Below, in pieces: positions 5,773 through 11,992 of a DNA stretch of 13,527 nt. The stretch's first letter is position 1; every line of letters begins with the position of its first letter. Location: contig PFAV01000003.1 of NCBI GenBank assembly GCA_002773545.1, positions 10,017-23,543 on the forward strand, written 5' to 3'. The DNA comes from a bacterium (Candidatus Gribaldobacteria) CG10_big_fil_rev_8_21_14_0_10_41_12. GTDB taxonomy: Bacteria > Patescibacteriota > Minisyncoccia > Minisyncoccales > CG1-02-41-26. The notes under the pieces were generated by a model. It was not told the origin of the DNA. It did no database searches and saw only the letters and a list, made by a program, of their open reading frames with translations. A program made the position numbers and the translations under genes.

Positions 5773-6720
5773 ATGTCTCAAAAAATAAACAATGAGCTTC
5801 GTTTGGACCCGGTCTCGGGCGACTGGGTGGTAGTGGCTAGCGGCCGAGCCAAGCGACCCGAGGTCAGACCTCGGGGCGGCGGCGCTTGCCCATTTTGCGT
5901 TTATTTCACTAATAAAGAAGCGGCCTTGGGCCAGATTGTAGTTATCCCCAACAAATTTCCCGCTTTTTCGCTAGTTAGACGAGGTCTGCCCTCGTCTGGA
6001 CTTTTTCAAAAAATGCCGGCTAATGGGTTCCATGAAGTGGTTATCACCAAAAGCCATACTAAATCCATAGCTGATTTTTCGCTTGATGAAACTATTGAAC
6101 TGTTAAGCGTTTATCAAAGCCGCTATCTGGCTTTAGCTAAAGAAAAAGCAGTCAATTATATTTTTATTTTTCACAATCACGGCGCCTCGGCCGGCGCTTC
6201 CATAGCGCACCCTCATTCGCAAATTATTGCCACTTCCTTGGTGGACGGCGGGTTTTTGCAGCCGCTTAAGGCCGCGGAAAAGTTTTACCAGCAAAATAAA
6301 GAATGTCTTTATTGTTCAATCAATCAAGCCGAGCTAAAAGGCCAAGAAAGAATTGTCGCTGAAAATAGCAATTTTGTAGCCTTGTGTCCCTTTGCTTCTA
6401 AAATGTCTTTTGAAATAATGATTGCTCCTAAAAAACATTCACCCCGCTTTGAAAGAATCACTGAAGAGGAAAAGGACAACCTGGCTGATATTTTACGCCT
6501 AACTTTGGCCAAAATTAAAAAAGGCTTGAACAACCCGGATTATAACTTTTACATTAGAACGGCTCCCTGCGATAATAAAGAGCATAACTCATTTCATTGG
6601 CATTTAACCATTCTGCCCAAAACGCAAACCTGGGCTGGTTTTGAGCTAGGGGCTGGTATGGAAATTATCACCACCCCGCCCGAACAAGCCGCCCAGTATT
6701 TAAGAAAAGTTAAGGTATGA
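5773..6720 (+). CDS. galT: Galactose-1-phosphate uridylyltransferase family protein
   Basis: GalT-family enzymes transfer a nucleotidyl group between sugar phosphates; in the Leloir pathway the pair is UDP-glucose and galactose-1-phosphate. The 315 residues show NELRLDPVSGDWVVVASGRA (7-26), a zinc-type CPFC (39-42), NKFPA (60-64) and GFHEVVI (85-91). The nucleophile motif is HPHSQ (146-150) with H148 the likely uridylylated residue. A second pair is CLYC (178-181), and FHWHLTILPK is near 274-283. The GalT match is good, but related ADP-sugar phosphorylases share these motifs, so the exact substrate is open. Two perfect 8-bp-arm palindromes sit in frame in linker regions (residues 29-35 and 69-75). 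It overlaps tpiA by ATGA. It is not normally part of this operon. Confidence 0.82.
   Translation: MSQKINNELRLDPVSGDWVVVASGRAKRPEVRPRGGGACPFCVYFTNKEAALGQIVVIPNKFPAFSLVRRGLPSSGLFQKMPANGFHEVVITKSHTKSIADFSLDETIELLSVYQSRYLALAKEKAVNYIFIFHNHGASAGASIAHPHSQIIATSLVDGGFLQPLKAAEKFYQQNKECLYCSINQAELKGQERIVAENSNFVALCPFASKMSFEIMIAPKKHSPRFERITEEEKDNLADILRLTLAKIKKGLNNPDYNFYIRTAPCDNKEHNSFHWHLTILPKTQTWAGFELGAGMEIITTPPEQAAQYLRKVKV
5857..5875. repeat. In-frame palindrome 1 in galT
   Basis: This is a perfect inverted repeat, CCCGAGGT-CAG-ACCTCGGG. Its core GAGGTCAGACCTC differs by one base from GAGGGCAGACCTC, found in the 24-bp inverted repeat after rpmJ. It encodes PEVRPRG (residues 29-35), just before the zinc CPFC motif, in a segment that looks like a linker. 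Confidence 0.75.
5977..5997. repeat. In-frame palindrome 2 in galT
   Basis: This is a perfect inverted repeat, AGACGAGG-TCTGC-CCTCGTCT. The 13 bases GAGGTCTGCCCTC at 5981-5993 recur exactly at 9329-9341 in the rpmJ-rpsM hairpin. It encodes RRGLPSS (residues 69-75), between NKFPA and the GFHEVVI strand, a place where family members tend to vary in length. Confidence 0.75.
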
Positions 6721-7466
6721 AAAAAATAATTGTGGCCAATTGGAAGTGTAACCCTCAAACATTAAGAGAAGCGCAGAAGATGTTTTTGGAGTTGAAGCAG
6801 GGGATTGGCAGGGGCGAAAAAGCCGAAGCAGTGGTTTGCCCGCCGTTTGTTTATTTAGCTCGCGCCGCGGAAATTTTTAAGGGTAGTAAAATAAAATTAG
6901 GCGGCCAGAATTGCGCCCTGACTGAAGGTGGCCCGTATACGGGTGAAATTTCGGCGGTTATGCTGAAAAATTTGGGGGCTAAATATGTTATTTTGGGTCA
7001 TTCGGAAAGGCGGGCCATAGGCGAGGATAATGTTTTGATTAACCAGAAAATAAAAAATGTTTTGAAAGGCGGACTCACGCCCATTGTTTGCTTGGGCGAA
7101 ACAGCTCAACAAAAACAAAACAACGAGACATTTTTAATTTTAGAACAACAAGTTAGAGAAGTTTTACAAAAAATTACATCTACGCAGGTTGGCAAAATTA
7201 TTTTGGCCTATGAGCCAATTTGGGCTATTGGCGGGGGACAGAGCTGTCCGGCTGACTTCGCTTTAACTGTTGCTCTTTTTATCAGAAAAATTATTTCTCA
7301 AATAGCCAATCCAACGATTGCCCGACGGGTTAGTTTGCTTTATGGGGGCAGTGTGGATTCTGCTAACGCGGAGGATTATCTTAAAACGGAAATTTTTAGC
7401 GGGCTTTTAGTAGGGGGCGCTTCTTTGAAAATTAAAGAATTCTTAAAAATTGCATCATTGACCTAA
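6717..7466 (+). CDS. tpiA: Triosephosphate isomerase
   Basis: This enzyme interconverts dihydroxyacetone phosphate and glyceraldehyde 3-phosphate in glycolysis, in the cytoplasm. The 249 residues contain every catalytic element. NWK is at 8-10 (substrate Asn and Lys), LGHSERR at 93-99 has H95 as electrophile, and AYEPIWAIG at 164-172 has E166 as the base at the start of loop 6. YGGSV at 209-213 and LVGGASL at 231-237 form the phosphate-binding region. Loop 6 reads WAIGGGQ instead of the common WAIGTGK, a modest change. The ATG overlaps the galT TGA by four bases, indicating coupling. Its position between map and infA is unusual; the gene more often sits with other glycolytic genes. Confidence 0.97.
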   Translation: MKKIIVANWKCNPQTLREAQKMFLELKQGIGRGEKAEAVVCPPFVYLARAAEIFKGSKIKLGGQNCALTEGGPYTGEISAVMLKNLGAKYVILGHSERRAIGEDNVLINQKIKNVLKGGLTPIVCLGETAQQKQNNETFLILEQQVREVLQKITSTQVGKIILAYEPIWAIGGGQSCPADFALTVALFIRKIISQIANPTIARRVSLLYGGSVDSANAEDYLKTEIFSGLLVGGASLKIKEFLKIASLT

Positions 7467-7473
7467 TTTAGTG

Positions 7474-7479
7474 TATAAT
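7474..7479 (+). promoter_or_regulatory. Possible -10 box before the membrane protein gene
   Basis: A perfect TATAAT lies 8 bases after the tpiA stop and 26 bases before the ATG at 7506. There is no good -35 at 16-18 bases (TGCATC would be the 17-base candidate). TTGACC at 7458-7463 is too close, with a 10-base spacer. The surrounding gap is almost pure A/T, so a chance match is possible. Confidence 0.4.
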
Positions 7480-7505
7480 TATAAAATTATTGAAATTATT
7501 TTTTC

Positions 7506-8828
7506 ATGAAAAAAGTTATTGATATTATCTCTGATGAAAATGACACTCAAGGGCCGGTTTGGTTGAGAAAAAACCAAGGCGAAAAAAAACACCGCGAACG
7601 CAAGCCAGCGGCAAAAATAGCTCAAAAGCCGAAAAAAAAGCTCCCCAAGAAGATGTCTTTCGCCCTGCCTCAAATCATTTTGTTGGCTGGGGCGGTGATA
7701 GTGGCTGGTTTAACTTTTTTAGCGGTTTGGTTCACCTTAAACCCAAAACTGAACTTATCGTTGCTTCAAAAACAAACACCCATAGAGGTTAGCGCCGAAC
7801 TTGAATTAAATGTTTCACAGGCCGCCACCACTGCCAAGATCATTCCAGCCCAGTTTTTGCCCGCCATTGTTGAAAAAACTTCAACTTTTCAAGCAACCGG
7901 CGTGGCTTTTGAAGATACTAAGGCCGAGGGTGTTATTAAAGTTTATAACAACAGCAACCCGCCGGTAGATCTAACCTTGGTGGCGAGCACAAGGTTTTTG
8001 TCTTCGGGCGGGAGTAAGATTTTTCGGGCTGTGGAGAAAGTTATTTTACCTGCTCCAACTATGAGCAATGGTAAGGTTGTGGGCTCTACAGCTAATGTGA
8101 AAGTGGTGGCCCAAGATGTGGGCGAGGAATATAATATCGGGCCTTCTAAATTTGTTGTGCCTGGTTTGGCTGGCGGGAAGCTTTATTTTACAATCAGAGG
8201 AGAATCAACCAGCGCCATGGCTGGCGGGGCGAGAAAAGAGGTAGGCCGGGTAAGTATAGCGGACAGGGACAAAGCCCAAGAGGGCCTTTACAAACTTTTG
8301 CGTAATTTGCTTTTGGCTGAAATGAAAGAAAAAACACCAGCCGGTTTCACTGTGGATGAGAGAGCTATTTTGGAAGATGATTTTGTTTTTTCTTGCTCTG
8401 GATTGGCTACTACCAGTCAGGAAAAAGCCGATGATTTATCGTTTAGCTGTACTGGCAAATTGATTGGCCGAGCGCTTGTTTTCAAGATGGCCGACATCAA
8501 GGCCGCGGCCATAAATTTATTAAATGAGAAAAAAGAGGCCTGGCAGGACTTGCGCTCCGACAGTTTGCAGATTTCTTTTGTGCCCAAAGGCGTGATTACT
8601 CAATCGGGGCGCTTGAATTTGTCTTTGTTGGCCGGGGTCAAAGCGTTCCAAAAAACCGAACTAGACGAATTACAAAAGCAGGTTGCTGGCAAAAATCAAG
8701 CTGAAATTGAGCAGATTTTAAGCAGTCAATTTCCCCAGATAGAAAAGCCGCAATTTAAGTTTTGGCCTTTTTGGGCCAAGCGAGCTCCCTCGACCCTTAA
8801 TGATATAAAAATTTACTTGACTTTTTAG
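7506..8828 (+). CDS. Single-pass membrane protein with baseplate-J-like region
   Basis: The function of this 440-residue protein is unknown. Residues 1-53 are highly charged and Lys-rich (cytoplasmic by the positive-inside rule), followed by one strong membrane segment at about 54-77. The rest would be outside the membrane. Residues about 128-241 resemble the baseplate-J/gp47-like beta-rich domain that I recall from many CPR membrane proteins. In order: FQATG, AEGVIKVYNNS, STRFLSSGGSKIFRAVEKV, LPAP, then ANVKVVAQDVGEEYNIGPSK and VPGLAGG. The middle (about 250-340) contains DFVFSCSG and DLSFSCTG, with one cysteine each (roughly 40 residues apart) that could form a disulfide. The C-terminus has LNLSLLAGV and repeated coil-like helices. 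It sits between tpiA and infA. A role in cell envelope, pilus or attachment is only inference. There is no Shine-Dalgarno. Confidence 0.72.
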   Translation: MKKVIDIISDENDTQGPVWLRKNQGEKKHRERKPAAKIAQKPKKKLPKKMSFALPQIILLAGAVIVAGLTFLAVWFTLNPKLNLSLLQKQTPIEVSAELELNVSQAATTAKIIPAQFLPAIVEKTSTFQATGVAFEDTKAEGVIKVYNNSNPPVDLTLVASTRFLSSGGSKIFRAVEKVILPAPTMSNGKVVGSTANVKVVAQDVGEEYNIGPSKFVVPGLAGGKLYFTIRGESTSAMAGGARKEVGRVSIADRDKAQEGLYKLLRNLLLAEMKEKTPAGFTVDERAILEDDFVFSCSGLATTSQEKADDLSFSCTGKLIGRALVFKMADIKAAAINLLNEKKEAWQDLRSDSLQISFVPKGVITQSGRLNLSLLAGVKAFQKTELDELQKQVAGKNQAEIEQILSSQFPQIEKPQFKFWPFWAKRAPSTLNDIKIYLTF

Positions 8829-8871
8829 GTTTATTCTGTTAGTTTTAGACATTGCAACCATCTCATTCCAC

Positions 8872-9087
8872 ATGGCTAAAAGCAACATTCAGGAAAAAGG
8901 ACAAGTTATGGAAACGCTTCCCAGCTTGTTTTTTAGAGTGCGATTAGAAAGCGGAGGAGAAGTGTTGGCGCATTTGGCTGGCAAAATGAAATTGAATCAT
9001 ATTAAAATTTTGCCGGGCGATAAAGTGATTATAGAAATGACGCCCTATGACAGCCGAAGAGGCAGAATTGTTTATAGACTTAAATAA
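8872..9087 (+). CDS. infA: Translation initiation factor IF-1
   Basis: IF-1 is a small OB-fold protein that binds the ribosomal A site and promotes initiation with IF-2 and IF-3. The 71 residues match the family end to end: MAKSNIQEKGQVMETLPSLF, then FRVRLESGGEVLAHLAGKM, NHIKILPGDKV and SPYD-like TPYDSRRGRIVYRLK. Length is standard. It begins the alpha cluster after the galT-tpiA-membrane-protein insertion, 43 bases after the preceding stop. That gap has no clear Shine-Dalgarno or complete promoter: TTGACT at 8817-8822 has only a poor TAGTTT at the right spacing. The gap does hold TTGCAACCATCTCA, repeated in inverse orientation near the window's right end. Confidence 0.97.
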   Translation: MAKSNIQEKGQVMETLPSLFFRVRLESGGEVLAHLAGKMKLNHIKILPGDKVIIEMTPYDSRRGRIVYRLK

Positions 9088-9165
9088 CAAATAGCAAAAA
9101 ACGAATAACAAATAACGAAGGGCAATTCTGTTATTAGTTATTAGTTTTATGTTATTAGTACTGTT
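9088..9165. repeat. AT-rich hairpin repeat between infA and rpmJ
   Basis: The gap is built from AATAAC/TTATTAG words: CAAATAGC, GAATAACAAATAACG, then GTTATTAGTTATTAG and GTTATTAG. AATAACAAATAAC (9104-9116) pairs with GTTATTAGTTATT (9130-9142) with one mismatch, around a 13-base loop. It lies immediately before the TTG start of rpmJ and could affect its initiation. Confidence 0.6.
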
Positions 9166-9282
9166 TTGAAGATTAGACCGTCAGTCAAAAAAAGATGTTT
9201 GAAATGCAAAGTGGTCCGTCGCAAGGGCCGCGTTTATATTATTTGCGAAAATCCTAAACACAAACAGCGACAAGGATCATGA
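9166..9282 (+). CDS. rpmJ: 50S ribosomal protein bL36 (L36), TTG start
   Basis: bL36 is a tiny zinc-ribbon protein of the large subunit. Reading from TTG at 9166 gives 38 residues: [20 protein letters not shown] followed by [18 protein letters not shown]. This matches the family along its full length. The zinc ligands C11, C14, C27 and H32 are present, so it is the zinc-binding form. No ATG exists in frame: the only ATG nearby (9149) is in another frame and soon hits a stop, and the reading frame is closed by TAG further upstream. A TTG start is therefore the only sensible choice apart from rarer non-standard codons. The gene is between infA and rpsM as usual. The last base of its TGA is the first base of a 24-bp inverted repeat. 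Confidence 0.93.
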   Translation: MKIRPSVKKRCLKCKVVRRKGRVYIICENPKHKQRQGS

Positions 9283-9351
9283 AAATTAGCGGAGGGCAGA
9301 CCTCCTGAAAACTTGCATGCAGTCTGGGGAGGTCTGCCCTCCGCTAATTTT
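9282..9351. repeat. Perfect 24-bp inverted repeat between rpmJ and rpsM
   Basis: The left arm (9282-9305, beginning AAAATTAGCGGAGGGCAGAC) and right arm (9328-9351) are exact reverse complements over 24 bases, with a 22-base loop containing the palindrome TGCATGCA. The right arm ends in TTTT, followed by TTAATT, so it could act as a terminator or attenuator between rpmJ and rpsM. However, GAGGGCAGACCTC and its complement also occur as palindromes inside galT, which favours a dispersed repeat. The inner GC-rich part of the stem would be very stable in RNA. Confidence 0.85.
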
Positions 9352-9372
9352 TTAATTATCAATTATCAAACT

Positions 9373-9762
9373 ATGCCGCGAATTGCTGGAGTTATTATTC
9401 CTGAAAACAAACAAATAAGAATTGCTTTAACCTACATTTATGGAGTGGGCCGGCCTTTGGCTGAAAAAATTTTGCAAGAAAGCGGGGTTGAGGCCGCCAG
9501 ACGAGCCAAGGACTTAACTGATCAAGAAATAGCCGCTATTAAAGGAGTGATAGAAGGAAAACATAAAATTGAGGGCGATTTAAGGCGCGAAATAATGGGC
9601 AGTATTAAGCGATTAAAAGAAATAAGATGTTGGCGAGGAACGCGCCACAGCCGAGGCCTGCCCGCCCGAGGCCAGAAAACTAAAAAAAATTCCAGAACAG
9701 TTAGGGGCAATGTTAAGAAAACTGTCGGGTCGGGCAGGAAAACTGCCCCCGCGCCCAAATAA
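9373..9762 (+). CDS. rpsM: 30S ribosomal protein uS13 (S13)
   Basis: uS13 lies in the head of the small subunit and contacts the P-site tRNA and the large subunit. I start it at the ATG at 9373 (MPRIAGVIIPENKQIRIALT), the normal family N-terminus. An in-frame ATG at 9313 would fall in the loop of the inverted repeat and add 20 unrelated residues. The product is 129 residues. Conserved segments include YIYGVGRPLAEKIL (about 22-35), IEGDLRREIMGSIKRLKEI (66-84), RGTRHSRGLPARGQKTKKNS and RTVRG, with a basic tail ending KTAPAPK. No Shine-Dalgarno is visible. rpsK starts 6 bases later. Confidence 0.97.
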   Translation: MPRIAGVIIPENKQIRIALTYIYGVGRPLAEKILQESGVEAARRAKDLTDQEIAAIKGVIEGKHKIEGDLRREIMGSIKRLKEIRCWRGTRHSRGLPARGQKTKKNSRTVRGNVKKTVGSGRKTAPAPK

Positions 9763-9768
9763 TTTATT

Positions 9769-10224
9769 ATGGGAAAAAAAAGAGTAGTTCAAAAAACTCA
9801 AGAAGAGTTGATTCAAGAACGAGATAAAATAGAGCAAAAATTGAAGAAAGAAGTGGCCTTAAAAACAGCAACCACCAGATTTTATCGGGCTAGAATTTAT
9901 ATTACTTCAACCTACAACAACACGATTATCAGCTTAACCAACGAAAATGGCGATGTTTTAATTAACCGTTCCGCGGGCGCGGTCGGTTTTAAGGGCACCA
10001 AAAAAGGCACTTCGTTTGCCGGCTCCAAGGTGGCTGAAGCGGTGGTAGGGATTTGCGAGAAAATGGGTTTGCGGAAAGTGGATGTTTCCATCAAAGGCAT
10101 TGGGGGCGGGCGCGCTTCTGCCTTAAAAACTTTAGTCAATCGCGGCTTGGAAGTGCAATCTGTAAGGGATATTACGCCAATTCCTCATAATGGTTGTCGG
10201 CCTAAAAAACCACGCCGAGTATAG
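9769..10224 (+). CDS. rpsK: 30S ribosomal protein uS11 (S11)
   Basis: uS11 is in the platform of the small subunit near the E site and the anti-Shine-Dalgarno region. The 151 residues carry a Lys/Glu/Gln-rich N-terminal helix (about 8-30, QEELIQERDKIEQKLKKEV) that makes it longer than the roughly 130-residue norm. The core follows with ARIYITSTYNNTIISLTNEN, then SAGAVGFKGTKKGTSFAG, and the C-terminus DITPIPHNGCRPKKPRRV is close to the near-universal ending. The usual KGPGxGR loop reads KGIGGGR here. The gene sits 6 bases after rpsM with an AT-only leader and no Shine-Dalgarno. Confidence 0.97.
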   Translation: MGKKRVVQKTQEELIQERDKIEQKLKKEVALKTATTRFYRARIYITSTYNNTIISLTNENGDVLINRSAGAVGFKGTKKGTSFAGSKVAEAVVGICEKMGLRKVDVSIKGIGGGRASALKTLVNRGLEVQSVRDITPIPHNGCRPKKPRRV

Positions 10225-10235
10225 TTAATTATTTT

Positions 10236-10862
10236 ATGAAAAATTTTTGTAAAACTTGCCGCCGTTTGCAGCAAAAAATATTTTTGAAAGGGGAGAAATG
10301 TTTATCCCCGAAATGCCCTATGGTGCGTCGTCCCTATCCTCCCGGGGCCAAGAAAAAACGCGGCCCGGGCAAGGTTTCAGAATATGGCAAAGAATTGGCC
10401 GAGAAACAGAAGCTGAAAAAATATTATGGTCTGAACGAAATCCAATTTCGCCGCTATGTTAAAAATGTTTTGCAAGGGCGAGGCGGCGATACAGACGCGG
10501 CCTTAGTGTTAATTTCCGCTTTGGAAAGCCGTTTAGATAATGTGATTTTTCGTTTGGGCTTGGCTCGTTCCAGGCGCGAAGCCAGGATTATGGCGGGGCG
10601 CGGACATTTTTTAATAAATAATAAATTAGTCAACATCCCGTCCTTTGTGGTCAAAAAACAAGATAAAATAACCATCAAAGACAACAAGAAAGCCAAGGGA
10701 AATTTCAAGGATTTGCCGCACTCGTTGAAAAATTATCAAGCGCCATCTTGGTTAAAATTAAACAAAGACGAGCTGTCGGGCGAAGTGATTGGCGCGCCGG
10801 TCTTGGCTAATATAGAAGCAACCGTTGATATTTCCGCTATTTTTGAATTTTATTCGCGTTAG
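10236..10862 (+). CDS. rpsD: 30S ribosomal protein uS4 (S4), zinc-binding form
   Basis: uS4 nucleates 30S assembly on the 5' domain of 16S rRNA and lines the mRNA entry channel. In many bacteria it also represses the alpha operon. The 208-residue protein begins MKNFCKTCRRLQQKIFLKGE and has cysteines at 5, 8, 22 and 27, a C+ zinc-finger N-terminus. YPPGAKKKRGPGKVSEYGKE (about 34-53) is the standard basic segment. The S4 RNA-binding domain includes LESRLDNVIFRLGLARSRRE (91-110) and ARIMAGRGHFLINNK, and the C-terminus is ISAIFEFYSR. Gene order rpsK-rpsD-rpoA is canonical. No S4-binding pseudoknot could be identified by eye in the leader regions. Confidence 0.97.
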   Translation: MKNFCKTCRRLQQKIFLKGEKCLSPKCPMVRRPYPPGAKKKRGPGKVSEYGKELAEKQKLKKYYGLNEIQFRRYVKNVLQGRGGDTDAALVLISALESRLDNVIFRLGLARSRREARIMAGRGHFLINNKLVNIPSFVVKKQDKITIKDNKKAKGNFKDLPHSLKNYQAPSWLKLNKDELSGEVIGAPVLANIEATVDISAIFEFYSR

Positions 10863-11031
10863 TGAGCGCCCAAGAGCGCGAGCCACCAGGCGAAGCGCGA
10901 TTGGTTGCGCGAATTAACCCCGTGAAGTAGCCCGCCAAGGGCGGGCGCCTACTTCACGGGATATAAGAATTTTTAATCTCGCGAATATTCATAATAAAAT
11001 TATAGGTATTCGCTCGCTAAAAACTTCTAAT
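10863..11031. repeat. Hairpin-rich gap before rpoA
   Basis: This is the longest gene-free stretch and contains two clear structures. First, CCCGTGAAGTAG (10919-10930) pairs perfectly with CTACTTCACGGG (10949-10960). Inside, CCCGCC (10931-10936) pairs with GGCGGG (10940-10945), leaving an AAG loop and a 3-base bulge. No U-tract follows directly, so it is a poor terminator. Second, GCGAATA (10981-10987) pairs with TATTCGC (11007-11013) around an inner ATAAT-AAA-ATTAT stem. The first 50 bases are rich in GCGC/CGCG words. TATAAT-like words occur inside the second hairpin, but no complete promoter can be defended. Confidence 0.7.
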
Positions 11032-11973
11032 ATGATCCCTTTACCTCTTAAACCTGTGCTTGTTAAAAAAGAAGGCCACAAAGCTGTTTTTGAAATAGCC
11101 GGGCTTTACCCTGGTTATGGCTTAACTGTAGGTAATTCTTTGAGAAGAGTGTTGTTGTCTTCGCTAAAAGGAGCAGCTATAACTCAAGTGAAAATTGAAG
11201 GTGTTTCTCATGAATTTTCAGTTATGCCGGGCGTTTTTGAGGACATAGTGATGTTGATTTTGAACTTGAAAAAGCTCACTTTCAAAACGCACTCTGACGA
11301 GCCCCAAACTATTTCGTTGTCGGTTAAGGGCGAGAAAGAAGTAAAGGGCAAAGATTTCAAGCTTACCTCTGAATTAGAATTAGCCAACCCGGAAGAGCGC
11401 ATTGCCACCCTAACTAAGCCATCAGCCGAATTAAAAATTGAGGCCTTGGTTGAAGCGGGCATTGGCTATGAGTTGGCCAAGGGACGGGAAATAAAAAAAA
11501 TGGAAATTGGCGCTATGCCTATTGACGCTGTTTTTACGCCTATGCAGAAAGTAAGCTATAAGGTGGAAAGTATGCGGGTGGGCAAGCGCACTGATTTTGA
11601 TTTGCTGCGGCTTGAAATTGAAACCGATGGCACTATTTCGCCCGAAGACGCTCTTAAAAAAGCCGCTGACATTTTGCTTGAACATTTTTCAGTGGTAGCT
11701 AAAATTGGCGAAGAAGCTAAAAGCAATGTGGAAGATATTTTGGCTAAAAAAGTTACCAAAGTAAAGGAAGAGGATGCAGGTAAAATCAAAATTGAAGATG
11801 CTAAACTTTCCGAAAGAATTAAAAATGTTCTTTTGTCTAATAATATAAAAACCTTGGGGGGCTTGGCGCGAAAATCAGAAAGCGACCTTTCGGGCATGGA
11901 GGGGTTGGGCGATAAAGCAGTGGCTGAAATAAAGAAAGCGCTTAAGAAAGTTGGTTTAGAACTAAAGTCTTAG
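11032..11973 (+). CDS. rpoA: DNA-directed RNA polymerase subunit alpha
   Basis: The alpha subunit dimerises to nucleate RNA polymerase assembly and contacts promoters and activators. The 313 residues have both domains. In the N-terminal domain (1-about 228) GLYPGYGLTVGNSLRRVLLS (24-43) is the dimerisation and beta-contact signature, and VGKRTDFDLLRLEIETDGTI is at 183-202. A charged linker (about 229-253) leads to the C-terminal helix-hairpin-helix domain (254-313), LSERIKNVLLSNNIKTLGGL...EGLGDKAVAEIKKAL. R262 and N265 align with the UP-element-contacting Arg265 and Asn268 of E. coli, so DNA binding is probably retained. Translation ends with tandem TAG-TAA. There is no Shine-Dalgarno. The gene follows a 169-base hairpin-rich gap, which may carry its own regulation. 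Confidence 0.98.
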   Translation: MIPLPLKPVLVKKEGHKAVFEIAGLYPGYGLTVGNSLRRVLLSSLKGAAITQVKIEGVSHEFSVMPGVFEDIVMLILNLKKLTFKTHSDEPQTISLSVKGEKEVKGKDFKLTSELELANPEERIATLTKPSAELKIEALVEAGIGYELAKGREIKKMEIGAMPIDAVFTPMQKVSYKVESMRVGKRTDFDLLRLEIETDGTISPEDALKKAADILLEHFSVVAKIGEEAKSNVEDILAKKVTKVKEEDAGKIKIEDAKLSERIKNVLLSNNIKTLGGLARKSESDLSGMEGLGDKAVAEIKKALKKVGLELKS

Positions 11974-11992
11974 TAATTTTTTTCCTTGGTTT

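Noticed and set aside
7458..7479. TTGACC with TATAAT as a full promoter
   Set aside because: The spacer is only 10 bases; I list just the -10 box with low confidence.
7559..7792. 77-codon + strand frame inside the membrane-protein gene
   Set aside because: It lies in another frame of a longer, better supported gene and has no initiation signal or recognisable domain.
8817..8845. TTGACT plus TAGTTT as an infA promoter
   Set aside because: The -10 matches only three of six positions, so it cannot be defended.
4505..9282. Alternative genetic code (TGA read as glycine) as in some CPR lineages
   Set aside because: adk, galT and rpmJ end at TGA exactly where their families end, and no conserved glycine is encoded by TGA.
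9313..9372. uS13 starting at ATG 9313
   Set aside because: That ATG is in the loop of the inverted repeat; the ATG at 9373 gives the conserved MPRIAGV start.
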